From positions 78,958 to 142,957 of the forward strand of contig QCDM01000003.1 of the NCBI GenBank assembly GCA_003280895.1: DNA of 64,000 nucleotides, read 5' to 3'. Position numbers and translations under genes: made by a program. The notes under the pieces were generated by a model, which was not told where the DNA came from, made no database searches, and worked only from the letters and a program-made list of their open reading frames with translations. The stretch comes from Prochlorococcus sp. AG-355-I20. GTDB taxonomy: Bacteria; Cyanobacteriota; Cyanobacteriia; PCC-6307; Cyanobiaceae. Below, in pieces: positions 7,841 to 16,551 of this stretch; position 1 is the first letter of the stretch, and every line of letters begins with the position of its first letter.

Positions 7841-8782
7841 ATGCTTTTAAGTCGTGTAGCAGAATCTCTTTATTGGATCAATCGTTATTTAGAACGTGCG
7901 GAAAACATATCTCGTTTCGTGGAAGTAAGCGAAGCTATGTCATTAGATTGTCCACCAGGAAGTGCCGAACCTTGGCTCCCTTTAATTGATGCTTCAAGTG
8001 ATAGAGAATCTTTTGATAAAAGATTCCCAGAGAAAAAACCTGATGACGTTATTAATTTTTTAATAAGAGATCGTTTAAACCCAAACAGTATAATTTCTTG
8101 CATTCAAATGGCAAGAGAAAATGCACGACAAATCAGAGATGTCATGACCACCGAAATGTGGGAACAGATAAATATTTTATATTGGAATATGCAAGAAGGA
8201 GAAGCAATATGGAATAAACCAAGACAAGAACAATTAAGTGAGATAAGGAGGGAATGTCAGCTTTTTTATGGAATTACAGATGCTACTCTAAGCAAAGACC
8301 TCGCCTGGAGATTTAGCATTCTTGGAAGATTGATCGAAAGAGCTGACAAAACATCAAGAATTTTAGATGTTAAATATTATTTACTCCTACCCAGCTTAGA
8401 TGAACTTGGAGGAGTTCTTGATGAGCTGCAATGGATAGCACTTTTACGTTCAGCTGGAGCTTATCAAATGTTTAGGAAAGCAGTGCAAAATTCTATAAAG
8501 CCTAATTCAGTTGCGAGATTTCTTTTACTTGATCCAATTTTCCCTAGATCAGTAAGATACTGTCTTGATGGGATAAGCAATACACTTAAAACGATAGATA
8601 CCTCACCATCTACTGAAAATCCTTCAGAATTAGAATGTATGAGAGGTTTGCTTAAAGCAAAGTGGAGTTATATCAGAATTGAAGATATAATCAATGATGG
8701 TTTACATGAGGCAATCGATTCATTGCAAATGGATTTAAATAAATTAAATGATCTCATTCAAGAAAAATATTTTATTAATTAA
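7841..8782 (+). CDS. Alpha-E domain protein (DUF403)
   Basis: A 313-residue, mostly alpha-helical protein. It begins with the typical MLLSRVAESLYWINRYLERAEN segment and has the RENARQIRD and RLIERADKTSRILD helices characteristic of the alpha-E family. There is no signal peptide. It starts 1 bp after the ATP-grasp gene and ends 11 bp before the transglutaminase-like gene, so the three are probably co-translated. The biochemical role of alpha-E domains is unproven. They are thought to work with the ATP-grasp and protease-like partners in making or trimming a peptide tag. Confidence 0.88.
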   Translation: MLLSRVAESLYWINRYLERAENISRFVEVSEAMSLDCPPGSAEPWLPLIDASSDRESFDKRFPEKKPDDVINFLIRDRLNPNSIISCIQMARENARQIRDVMTTEMWEQINILYWNMQEGEAIWNKPRQEQLSEIRRECQLFYGITDATLSKDLAWRFSILGRLIERADKTSRILDVKYYLLLPSLDELGGVLDELQWIALLRSAGAYQMFRKAVQNSIKPNSVARFLLLDPIFPRSVRYCLDGISNTLKTIDTSPSTENPSELECMRGLLKAKWSYIRIEDIINDGLHEAIDSLQMDLNKLNDLIQEKYFIN

Positions 8783-8793
8783 TAAGTTTATTA

Positions 8794-9651
8794 ATGAGAA
8801 TTAAATACATTCACAAACTTGAATATAAATACGAAGACCCTGTTCAATTAGGCGAGCATAGATTATGTATAAAGCCAAGGTCAAATGGATTCCAAAAGCT
8901 AAAGAATTTTGAATTAAAAATAACTCCAGAACCAGAAATTATTTATCCATTACTTGCTGCCAGCGGAGAAGAGATTAATAGAATCAGATTCGATGGATTA
9001 ACAGATAATTTAACTATTGAATCAATCAGCGAAGTTGAAACTATTAAACATCCAAACATTATTGATGGAGTTAAAAATAGAGATTTAACATTACCTTTTT
9101 GCAGAAGCATTATTAACAGAGATTTACAGGGAGCATTAGAGGGATGGATGCCAAATGGACAACACGATCCGTCCGCAGTAGAACTTGCCCAAGAAGCCTT
9201 AGCAGGAAGCATTAATAACGCATTATCATTTACATACCAACTAATAGAAATTATTCAAGATCGGGTTAAATATACCAAAAGACATACTGGTCCAGCATGG
9301 CCGGCTAGCAGAACGCTTAGAGAACGTATAGGTTCATGCAGAGATTTAGCAATGCTAATGGTTGAAGCTTGCAGGTCTATAGGTATCCCAAGTAGGTTTG
9401 TAAGTGGTTATCATTTTGAAGATCCCTTACCCTCTGAGTTGGATTTACACGCTTGGGCTGAATTATATATTCCAGGTGCTGGTTGGAGAGGTTTTGATCC
9501 AAGCGGAAAAGGATTAATAGATGATAGATATTTAACATTGGTATCCTCTTCAAAATCTAATCTAACCTCTGTAATTACAGGAAACTTTATAGGAAAAAAT
9601 AATTTAGAAAATACTTTATCCTGGGAAATCAAACCTCTTGAAATTAAATAA
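8794..9651 (+). CDS. Transglutaminase-like protease/amidase
   Basis: A 285-residue protein with an N-terminal beta-rich region typical of bacterial transglutaminase-like proteins, then the catalytic core. The triad is visible: Cys182 in GSCRDLAML, His219 in DLHAWAEL and Asp235 in GFDPSGKG. Members of this family usually hydrolyse or transfer at amide bonds. There is no signal peptide, so it is probably cytoplasmic. It is third in the operon after the ATP-grasp and alpha-E genes. It is predicted to cleave, transfer or recycle the product made by the ATP-grasp partner; the substrate is not known. Confidence 0.88.
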   Translation: MRIKYIHKLEYKYEDPVQLGEHRLCIKPRSNGFQKLKNFELKITPEPEIIYPLLAASGEEINRIRFDGLTDNLTIESISEVETIKHPNIIDGVKNRDLTLPFCRSIINRDLQGALEGWMPNGQHDPSAVELAQEALAGSINNALSFTYQLIEIIQDRVKYTKRHTGPAWPASRTLRERIGSCRDLAMLMVEACRSIGIPSRFVSGYHFEDPLPSELDLHAWAELYIPGAGWRGFDPSGKGLIDDRYLTLVSSSKSNLTSVITGNFIGKNNLENTLSWEIKPLEIK

Positions 9652-9777
9652 ACACTAAATTTTTAATCTTTTAAAATAACAAAAAAATTTAAATAATAAT
9701 ATGTTTCTTTTTTAGTGTTAATTGATACGTTCTTGGATATATATATCTGTTTTCATTTGTTTAATCTTTAAAGAAAA

Positions 9778-10299
9778 TTGAACTCAAGTTTAGAAATTCC
9801 AGTTATCAAATCAAACAAATCGAAAATGTTTGAATTGATAAGTTATGAAAAATTTCGCGATACAAAAGATGTAAGATTTTTTGATATTAGTGTTAATGAA
9901 TCAAACTATAGAGATCTAGTTATTCACAGTGGGCCTGCAGTTAGTCCTCCAAATGATGAAGAATTTAAAAATTGGCAATTTTACATACATCACTATCAAG
10001 AAGATAATCTACTGGCTATCTCTGGGGGAAGAACATTTTTTCTTGTCAATTTTGGCTGGGATTATCCTTTTTATAAAGTTAGATTAGAATCTTGCGGATA
10101 CATTTTAAGAATACCTAGAGGAACTTTTCATAGATCAGTATCTGACGAAAACGGTTCCATAGTTTTAAATCAAGCTATAAGAGATAAAGAAGGTACAGTT
10201 GAATCTGAATTCAAGGTTACGAATAGCAGAGATAACAAAAAACTTCTAGATTGTATAACCAATTTAGAGCCTAGATTCAAAATTTATAGTGTTAAATAA
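9778..10299 (+). CDS. Cupin-like conserved protein
   Basis: A 173-residue protein with a beta-rich pattern resembling a single-domain cupin. A first motif region (FYIHHYQEDNLLAISGGRTF) and a second (GYILRIPRGTFHRSVS) fit the two cupin strands with their loop His residues. The frame opens with TTG at 9778, and an ATG at 9826 would shorten it by 16 residues. I cannot decide between them from the sequence alone. It lies 126 bp after the transglutaminase-like gene and is probably a separate unit. Ligand unknown. Confidence 0.75.
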   Translation: MNSSLEIPVIKSNKSKMFELISYEKFRDTKDVRFFDISVNESNYRDLVIHSGPAVSPPNDEEFKNWQFYIHHYQEDNLLAISGGRTFFLVNFGWDYPFYKVRLESCGYILRIPRGTFHRSVSDENGSIVLNQAIRDKEGTVESEFKVTNSRDNKKLLDCITNLEPRFKIYSVK

Positions 10300-10382
10300 T
10301 TTTAAAAAGGAGTTCCAAATTTAGTCATCAATTTTAAAAATTATCTAATTGTTATAAAATAGAATTACTCAAATTTATTAAT

Positions 10383-10901
10383 ATGAAATTTTTTAGGTTA
10401 TTAAGATATTTTTTATGTATAACTTTTTCTTTCTTGGTTTTATCCTCTCCAGTTTTTGCTGGGGCGAATGTTGCTGTTAAGGGAGAAGGAGATGAAGTTC
10501 CAAGTTATGTAAGATCTAATATCACAGGATTTGATTTCCATGGAGAGGATCTTCATTTATCTTCTATAGCTGGAGCAGTTGCTAGAGACGCAGATTTTAG
10601 TGATGTTGATTTACATGGAACTACATTAACCCTATCTGATTTAAAAGGTTCTAATTTAAATGGAATTGACCTGACCGATACTCTTTCAGATCGAGTTAAT
10701 TTCCAAAAAACAGATCTTAGAAATGCTGTTTTAATAAATATGATTGCATCAGGCAGCAGTTTTGCAGGAGCTCAAATAGAAGGAGCAGATTTTTCTTATG
10801 CAATCCTTGACAGCGAAGACCAAAGAAATCTTTGTGAAATCGCTGATGGGATCAATCCAACAACAGGAGTTTCAACAAGAGAAAGTCTTGAGTGTAGTTA
10901 G
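10383..10901 (+). CDS. Secreted pentapeptide-repeat protein (thylakoid-lumen type)
   Basis: A 172-residue protein with a signal peptide (hydrophobic 9-25, cleavage after SPVFA). The mature part contains A(D/N)LXX-type pentapeptide repeats, such as [37 protein letters not shown] and ADFSYAIL, which form a right-handed quadrilateral helix. A C-terminal segment with two cysteines (RNLCEI and the final LECS) could form a disulfide. It resembles the lumenal pentapeptide proteins of cyanobacteria and chloroplasts. Specific role unknown. Confidence 0.85.
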   Translation: MKFFRLLRYFLCITFSFLVLSSPVFAGANVAVKGEGDEVPSYVRSNITGFDFHGEDLHLSSIAGAVARDADFSDVDLHGTTLTLSDLKGSNLNGIDLTDTLSDRVNFQKTDLRNAVLINMIASGSSFAGAQIEGADFSYAILDSEDQRNLCEIADGINPTTGVSTRESLECS

Positions 10902-10910
10902 CATTAAAAA

Positions 10911-11264
10911 TTATAAGTAAACTTTCTTACCGTCATTAAATTTATAAATCCTTTGTTCATCGTCTTGAAATATCATCTCACCATTTAATTTGGATTTCTT
11001 AAATTTTGAAAGTCTTGCTCTGTGTATATTGGATTTTCTATTTATATTTTCTTCGTTTTCATAAACCCCAATATAAATATTTATATTAGGATTTGAAAAG
11101 GTTTTTTCTTCCTCTCTTAAAAAAATCCTGTCAATATTTGTTTGCGTGCTCTGTAGTTTATTTTTAAATTTATCTAATTTTAAGTTCTTTGTTTTTTTAG
11201 AACTAATTTTTTTGTAGCCCAAAAAGATAACTCCTAAAATTAGAAAAACTAAAAATATATTCAT
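10911..11264 (-). CDS. Hypothetical membrane-anchored protein
   Basis: A 117-residue protein starting with a membrane helix (MNIFLVFLILGVIFLGY), followed by a Lys-rich hydrophilic domain ending in DDEQRIYKFNDGKKVYL. It lies 4 bp after the stop of the upstream 61-aa membrane gene, suggesting they are co-transcribed. It converges on the pentapeptide-repeat gene with 9 bp between stops. No family recognised. The coding call rests on the long frame and the membrane-anchor pattern. Confidence 0.6.
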   Translation of the reverse strand: MNIFLVFLILGVIFLGYKKISSKKTKNLKLDKFKNKLQSTQTNIDRIFLREEEKTFSNPNINIYIGVYENEENINRKSNIHRARLSKFKKSKLNGEMIFQDDEQRIYKFNDGKKVYL

Positions 11265-11268
11265 TTAT

Positions 11269-11454
11269 TTACTTAATTTTTATTTTTATATCTACGCCTA
11301 AGTTACTTTTAGTAGTTAATATTTCTTTTTTTATGATTCCATAGGTAAAAATTTTAGATAAAGTTTTTAAAGAATTAAAAACTAAAAAAACAGTAAATAA
11401 AAAGAAAACAATAATGTTTTCGACAAGTAGATTTTTATTATCTAGATTACTCAT
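11269..11454 (-). CDS. Hypothetical single-helix membrane protein
   Basis: A 61-residue protein with one hydrophobic segment (about 13-28) and a Lys-rich C-terminus. It sits between the PfkB-like kinase gene (16 bp upstream) and the 117-aa membrane protein gene (4 bp downstream), all on the minus strand, consistent with an operon. At this length chance openness is possible, so spacing and composition are the main support. Function unknown. Confidence 0.5.
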   Translation of the reverse strand: MSNLDNKNLLVENIIVFFLFTVFLVFNSLKTLSKIFTYGIIKKEILTTKSNLGVDIKIKIK

Positions 11455-11470
11455 ATAAGTCTTAATTCAA

Positions 11471-12340
11471 CTATTTTTCATCACTATTTGCATATGGGCC
11501 GAAAAATTCACTTGCGTCTCTTCCCATTACTTTAGCAAGATTTAAACTTTTATCTATATCCCATTTAGATGCCATTCCATAAAGAATCCCAGCAGCAAAT
11601 GAATCGCCACATCCATAAGAATCAACCTTTAATTTTTTGTTTTTAAGAGCCTTATATCTTCCTCCTGGGAATATTATGCCTCCCTTCTCTCCCTCAGTTT
11701 TAATAGTATATTTGGGTTTTAAAGATAATTCAGAAAAAGAAAAAACTTCTCCGGGATCAAGATTACTGCCTATTAATCCATCTAAAAGAACATTTGAATT
11801 ATTAATTGTATTTAACCCTACCCTTGGTGTCGTACAAAGTATTGAAGCTGATCTAGCCATTTTAAAAATCTCTGAATCAGATGCCGTAATAAAAATTCCG
11901 TCCATTTTTTTTAAAATATTCCATTCCAACTTGTCTTTATGAGTTGGAGCTAACCTTTCACCAATAACTGTTATTGCTCTTTCACCTTGAGAGTCAATTA
12001 AACTAAATCCTCTTCTAGTTGGTTTATCACGCCAAGCTACATGCATCTTAATTCCCATATTTGAGAGAATCTTGAAACACTTATCTCCATATTCATCATT
12101 ACCTAATGACGTAAAAAAATGAATTTGGTTTAAAGTTAAATCAGAAAGTATTTTCGCGATAATAGAGCCACCACCAGCTGGATTCTCAAGAGATTTTTCA
12201 GAATGAGAAATTACGCCTGGTTTTGGTAATTGATCGACCTTTAAGAAATTTATCCACTCAACATGACCAACAACGGCAAAATTTAAATTTCCTTTTTTGA
12301 ATTTATAGTCTTCAACTTTATTATTCTTTTCAACAACCAT
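11471..12340 (-). CDS. PfkB-family carbohydrate/nucleoside kinase
   Basis: A 289-residue sugar or nucleoside kinase of the ribokinase fold. The N-terminal substrate region contains the PAGGGSIIAKIL signature. The C-terminal signature DSYGCGDSFAAGILYG holds the anion hole and catalytic Asp of the family. A THKDK-type middle region replaces the longer ATP loop of ribokinases. The substrate cannot be told from sequence; ribokinase-like, fructokinase-like and adenosine-kinase-like activities are all possible. It is probably first in a minus-strand unit with the two small membrane genes. Confidence 0.88.
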   Translation of the reverse strand: MVVEKNNKVEDYKFKKGNLNFAVVGHVEWINFLKVDQLPKPGVISHSEKSLENPAGGGSIIAKILSDLTLNQIHFFTSLGNDEYGDKCFKILSNMGIKMHVAWRDKPTRRGFSLIDSQGERAITVIGERLAPTHKDKLEWNILKKMDGIFITASDSEIFKMARSASILCTTPRVGLNTINNSNVLLDGLIGSNLDPGEVFSFSELSLKPKYTIKTEGEKGGIIFPGGRYKALKNKKLKVDSYGCGDSFAAGILYGMASKWDIDKSLNLAKVMGRDASEFFGPYANSDEK

Positions 12341-12381
12341 AAGCTTTTAAATACTATTATTAAAAGAAATATTTTTGACAA

Positions 12382-12753
12382 GTGAATTCATTTAACATTT
12401 TAAAAGATAATAAACAGATACTATCTTATCTTTACCTTTTTCTATCAATTTTGGGCGCTGTCCTGCCAATGATGGCAAATTTCGAATTTGCTAGGGAATA
12501 TGGAAACAGCTTTGATATAAATAACTTCATTTCTTTAGCAAATGCAAACCCTGCAGCTCAGTCAATTTCTAGAGACTTATTAGTAGGTGCAAGCGCTATT
12601 TTTATATGGATAGTAAATGAATCAAAAAAACTAAACATGAAGAATATGTGGGTTGTATACATTGGTACTTTTCTTATAGCCTTCGCATTCTCAGCACCTT
12701 TTTTCTTATTTCTAAGAGAGAGAAGAATTATTGAATTAGATAAGATTAATTAA
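12382..12753 (+). CDS. DUF2834-like membrane protein
   Basis: A 123-residue protein starting with GTG. It has about three membrane segments: LSYLYLFLSILGAVLPMMA, a middle ASAIFIWIV stretch, and a C-terminal VVYIGTFLIAFAFSAPFFLFL. The spacing and the FISLANANPAAQSISRDLLVGA loop match the DUF2834 family of cyanobacteria and some other bacteria, whose function is unknown. Its stop overlaps the convergent MFS transporter gene by 4 bp. Confidence 0.8.
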   Translation: MNSFNILKDNKQILSYLYLFLSILGAVLPMMANFEFAREYGNSFDINNFISLANANPAAQSISRDLLVGASAIFIWIVNESKKLNMKNMWVVYIGTFLIAFAFSAPFFLFLRERRIIELDKIN

Positions 12754-13979
12754 AATAATCTCTTAAATAGAATTGTAAAGGCAATAAAGCAACAACAAGA
12801 AATTGAAAGCCAGATAATTGAAGCATAACCAAATATATCTAATATGCGTCCTGAAATAAATGGTCCAAAAAAATAACCCATAGCAAAACATTGTGATAAT
12901 AGAGCAAGTGCAAAACCTTTTTTATTTGAAGGAGCTATTCTGAAAACGACATCTGTTGACGTTGGAAGAAATGAAGCAGTCCCTAAACTTACTAAAATCA
13001 ATGCCAAAGAAATTAAAAAAAACGCTGGGATATTTAAATAACTAGAAATAAATAATAAAAAAGAAGCGAAAGTGAAATTTATTAAACTAAATTTCAAGCC
13101 AAATAATCTTTCTTTGTTAGATATCCAAGAACCGACAGGCCATTGTAAAAACAACAATAAAATTAACTGAATAGAAATTATAAGACTAATAATTTCTTTG
13201 CTTAATGCATTACGATATACTCCACCTTTAACAAGATCCAGTGGCAAAGTTACTTGTATTAAGGCTAAAGAGGTAGTTATCAATAAAATAGATAAAATTA
13301 TTATTGTTGAATTTTTATTCCATTTCAATTGTCCCTGATTAATTGGATCTACTAATTTTTTTTGAAAATTTTCTAAGTTTCTTTTTATAGAAGAACTATT
13401 TCTAAATATTAAATACGTAATAACTAACATGCAAAATATATCATTTATAAATATTGATTTGGGATACAAAAAATTCGTCATATAACCCCCTAAGAATACC
13501 CCTAGAAATATTCCTAAAGCTTCCGAACTTCTAACAAGGGCATAAGCTTTACGTGTTTCAATAGGATAACAAAAATAGGGCACCCCAAACTCGGCAGCAG
13601 GCCAATATATTCCTGCAGCAGCCCCAACAAGTGATTGTCCAATTATGTACAAAAAAGTATCTCTTGAAAAAATGAGGCAAAAGCTAGCGGCAATACTTAG
13701 TATTGAAGAAGTAATTATCGGAAATTGTATTTTTCCCGTTTTATTAAGATAATTACCTGTAAAGAGTCTTGTTACTGTTCCAATTATTGCTGAAATGGTA
13801 AATCCCAGGCCAATATCTGTCGCAGATAATCCTAGGTTATTAAAAATAAGTGATGTTAAATAAATAACACCTCCTGCTCCAAATGCAGCGAAAAATCTTA
13901 TCTTGGTTATTAACCTCAAATGATAAGGAAATTGAATCCACCAATTTTTGCTAATTTGTAAACTATTTGGACTAATCAC
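12750..13979 (-). CDS. MFS transporter
   Basis: A 409-residue integral membrane protein with about 12 hydrophobic helices and a typical MFS loop 2-3 motif (GNYLNKTGKIQFP). The AAAGIYWPAAEFGVPYF segment in helix 4 and the matching second-half GTASFLPTSTDVVFRIAP motif indicate a drug/H+ or metabolite exporter type. The substrate is unknown. The start is GTG, and the next gene starts divergently with only 2 bp between the start codons, so the promoter of each gene must lie inside the other. Confidence 0.88.
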   Translation of the reverse strand: MISPNSLQISKNWWIQFPYHLRLITKIRFFAAFGAGGVIYLTSLIFNNLGLSATDIGLGFTISAIIGTVTRLFTGNYLNKTGKIQFPIITSSILSIAASFCLIFSRDTFLYIIGQSLVGAAAGIYWPAAEFGVPYFCYPIETRKAYALVRSSEALGIFLGVFLGGYMTNFLYPKSIFINDIFCMLVITYLIFRNSSSIKRNLENFQKKLVDPINQGQLKWNKNSTIIILSILLITTSLALIQVTLPLDLVKGGVYRNALSKEIISLIISIQLILLLFLQWPVGSWISNKERLFGLKFSLINFTFASFLLFISSYLNIPAFFLISLALILVSLGTASFLPTSTDVVFRIAPSNKKGFALALLSQCFAMGYFFGPFISGRILDIFGYASIIWLSISCCCFIAFTILFKRLF

Positions 13980-13981
13980 TA

Positions 13982-15532
13982 GTGAAATACATTTTTATAA
14001 TTTTTTTTAGTTTTTGTGGTTTATTTTTTAATAATGGTTTAAAGGCTGCTGAAAAGATAAATATTAAGTTTGAAGAGATGGAAATCCCTCTTACTATAGA
14101 ACAATTATCAAAATTAGAAAAATACAAAGATGATTCAACAGATTTAATAGATTGGTTAAAAAAAAATGGATTTATAAGAGTTTTTGAATTATCAAAATTT
14201 TTAGAATTTCCAGTTTTCAAGGAAGAGGGATTAAATAGAGAAATATTAAGAAGTTGGATAGGGCGTAAAATTCTTACAGAATTAAGCAAAAGCATTAAAG
14301 TTCCAAATGACAATAATGGAACAGAAATTTATAACACCATAGAAAATTTATTAGATCAAAAAAAAGAAGTTTCAACTTTAGAAATCATAAAGGCATTACC
14401 ATCAGAAGAAATTTCACTTGATATTGATAATCTAATTTTAATAATTTCATCTTGGAAAAATGAATTATCAATGCAACAAGAACTTTTATCGAAATTAAAT
14501 AAACTTGAAAAGACTAACCAAAATGCCTACAAAAATACTGAAAAAAAATCAACTAAAGATCTAATAAAAATTGATAAAAAAATTTATGCTCCTCACCGAG
14601 TGAAACCTTTTGAAATTGAAATATGGAAAAGCAATAAAACTAATGAAGATAAAGAACTGATAATTTTTATGCCAGGACTTGGAGGCGAAATTAGTAATTT
14701 CAAATGGATAGGCAACGAATTGGCTAAAAGAGGTTGGCCAATATTATTCATAGATCATAGAGGAAGTAATTTGGATTCATTTATAGAAGTAATCGAAGGT
14801 AAGGAGACAATCCCAGGAAGTGCAGACTTTTTCTTATATAGAATTAAAGATTTAGATGCTGTATTAAAAGCTCATGAAAATGGAGAATTTGGTTTACCTA
14901 ATGATTCTTATATTTTAATGGGGCATTCACTTGGTGCTTTAATAGCACTTTTATATGAAGGCAATAAACCTATTGATCAACTTGAGGAAAAATGTGATTC
15001 GGCATTAAAAGACTTTGCGGTAACGAATTTATCTAAATTACTTCAATGTCAGTTGAGCGAAATACCATTCCCTAAGAAAAATAACTCTAATAAGGCCAGT
15101 GCGATTATAGGTTTTAATTCATTTGGCAGTTTAGTATGGCCAAAAGAAAATAGTACAGGCATTAAAACACCTACTCTTCTAATAGGTGGTACTTATGACC
15201 TTATTACACCATTAATGAATGAACAATTTAGAGTTTTTTCTGCTTTAAATAATCCATCAAATAGATTTCTAATTATTGAAGGGGCAAGTCATTTCTCTCC
15301 AATAAGAATTAATAAAAGCTATGAAGAAAATAATGACGTCTTCAAAATAAATGAAACTTTTATTGGTTCGGAGCCAATATTAGTACAAGACTTATCTACT
15401 AAATTTATAGTTGAATTTTTAAAAAATATTAAAGACCAAAAGATCCCTAATGTGATTAAAAACCAAAAAGATTTAGGACTTGATTTCCATCTTTTAGATC
15501 TTGAAACAATAAAAGAAATTTCCAAAAATTAG
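13982..15532 (+). CDS. Exported alpha/beta hydrolase with N-terminal DUF1400-like domain
   Basis: A 516-residue protein with a signal peptide (MKYIFIIFFSFCGLFF, cleavage near KAAEK). The helical N-terminal part (about 25-180) resembles the cyanobacterial DUF1400 domain. A Lys-rich linker leads to an alpha/beta hydrolase with the nucleophile elbow GHSLGA, an oxyanion strand FMPGLGGEIS, and a late Asp/His pair (GTYDLITP and EGASHFSP). It is probably a periplasmic or lumenal esterase or lipase, substrate unknown. The GTG start is required to keep the signal peptide. The stop overlaps the convergent permease gene. Confidence 0.87.
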   Translation: MKYIFIIFFSFCGLFFNNGLKAAEKINIKFEEMEIPLTIEQLSKLEKYKDDSTDLIDWLKKNGFIRVFELSKFLEFPVFKEEGLNREILRSWIGRKILTELSKSIKVPNDNNGTEIYNTIENLLDQKKEVSTLEIIKALPSEEISLDIDNLILIISSWKNELSMQQELLSKLNKLEKTNQNAYKNTEKKSTKDLIKIDKKIYAPHRVKPFEIEIWKSNKTNEDKELIIFMPGLGGEISNFKWIGNELAKRGWPILFIDHRGSNLDSFIEVIEGKETIPGSADFFLYRIKDLDAVLKAHENGEFGLPNDSYILMGHSLGALIALLYEGNKPIDQLEEKCDSALKDFAVTNLSKLLQCQLSEIPFPKKNNSNKASAIIGFNSFGSLVWPKENSTGIKTPTLLIGGTYDLITPLMNEQFRVFSALNNPSNRFLIIEGASHFSPIRINKSYEENNDVFKINETFIGSEPILVQDLSTKFIVEFLKNIKDQKIPNVIKNQKDLGLDFHLLDLETIKEISKN

Positions 15533-16551
15533 TACTCTATTCGTGGATCTAAATATGCGATTAATATATCCACGAAGAGATTTAAAGAGACTATGAGCAT
15601 AGAGGTAAAAATTACAATTCCTTGAACCAAGGTATAGTCTCTTTGAGAAATAGCTTCATGTAATCTTAAAGCAATACCTGGCCATGAAAAAGTTACCTCG
15701 AACAATAAAGCACCTCCTGCTAATGAGGCCATAGTCAATCCAGAAATAGTGACAATTGGCAATAGAGCATTAGGCAATGCATGATTTAAAAATATTTTTT
15801 TCCTTGATATTCCTCTGCATATAGCTGCATTTACATAATCACTTTTTAATGTCTTATCCAAATTAACTCTTAATGAGCGGCTGAATATACCACTTAATAA
15901 AAAGCCAAGGGTAATCGAAGGGAGTGCGAGATGATAAAGACTATCTTTCAAAGCAATAAGATTATTTGAAAGAATACTATCTAAAACCAGAAAACCTGTA
16001 ATTTGTGGTTGTTGCTGAAATATTGGAAATCTACCTCCAATTGGGGAAATATTAAAGAATACAGAAAATAATAATTGCGCTAACATTGCACCCCAAAAAG
16101 GAGGGATCGCATATGTAGCAATTCCTAGTATTCTCGAAATATAATCAGTCTTTTTACCTTTATTTCTTAAGCCAATTAATCCCAATGGGAAGCCAATTAG
16201 CGTGGCACTTAATATTGAAAAGAATCCAAGCTCAAGACTTGCCGGCAATGACTTAATAATAATATTGAGGACTGGCTCCTCGGTACTAAGAGATTGGCCA
16301 AAATCTAAGTGCAATATATTTTTAACATATGAAAAATATTGACTTATTAAAGGTTCATTTAGCCCCAATTTATTTCTTAGAAATTCCCTTGAAACCTCAT
16401 CTGCACCAGATCCAAGTATGGCATCGACGGGATCGCCGGGGGCAACTCTCAATAAAATAAATACTAATGAAGATATTATCCATAGCATTATCGGTATTAA
16501 TGAAATTTTTAATAAGGAATAATTTAGTAATTTATTTAAATTTCTACTCAT
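15529..16551 (-). CDS. Peptide/nickel-type ABC transporter permease (DppB family)
   Basis: Inner-membrane permease of a dipeptide/oligopeptide/nickel-type ABC importer. The N-terminus contains LRVAPGDPVDAILG, typical of DppB/OppB, and the C-terminal half holds the conserved NALLPIVTISGL loop that contacts the ATPase. About six membrane helices are visible. The ATG at 16551 overlaps the binding-protein stop by 8 bp; an in-frame TTG lies one codon further upstream. No second permease (DppC type) or ATPase is adjacent, which is unusual for this class. Confidence 0.92.
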   Translation of the reverse strand: MSRNLNKLLNYSLLKISLIPIMLWIISSLVFILLRVAPGDPVDAILGSGADEVSREFLRNKLGLNEPLISQYFSYVKNILHLDFGQSLSTEEPVLNIIIKSLPASLELGFFSILSATLIGFPLGLIGLRNKGKKTDYISRILGIATYAIPPFWGAMLAQLLFSVFFNISPIGGRFPIFQQQPQITGFLVLDSILSNNLIALKDSLYHLALPSITLGFLLSGIFSRSLRVNLDKTLKSDYVNAAICRGISRKKIFLNHALPNALLPIVTISGLTMASLAGGALLFEVTFSWPGIALRLHEAISQRDYTLVQGIVIFTSMLIVSLNLFVDILIAYLDPRIEY

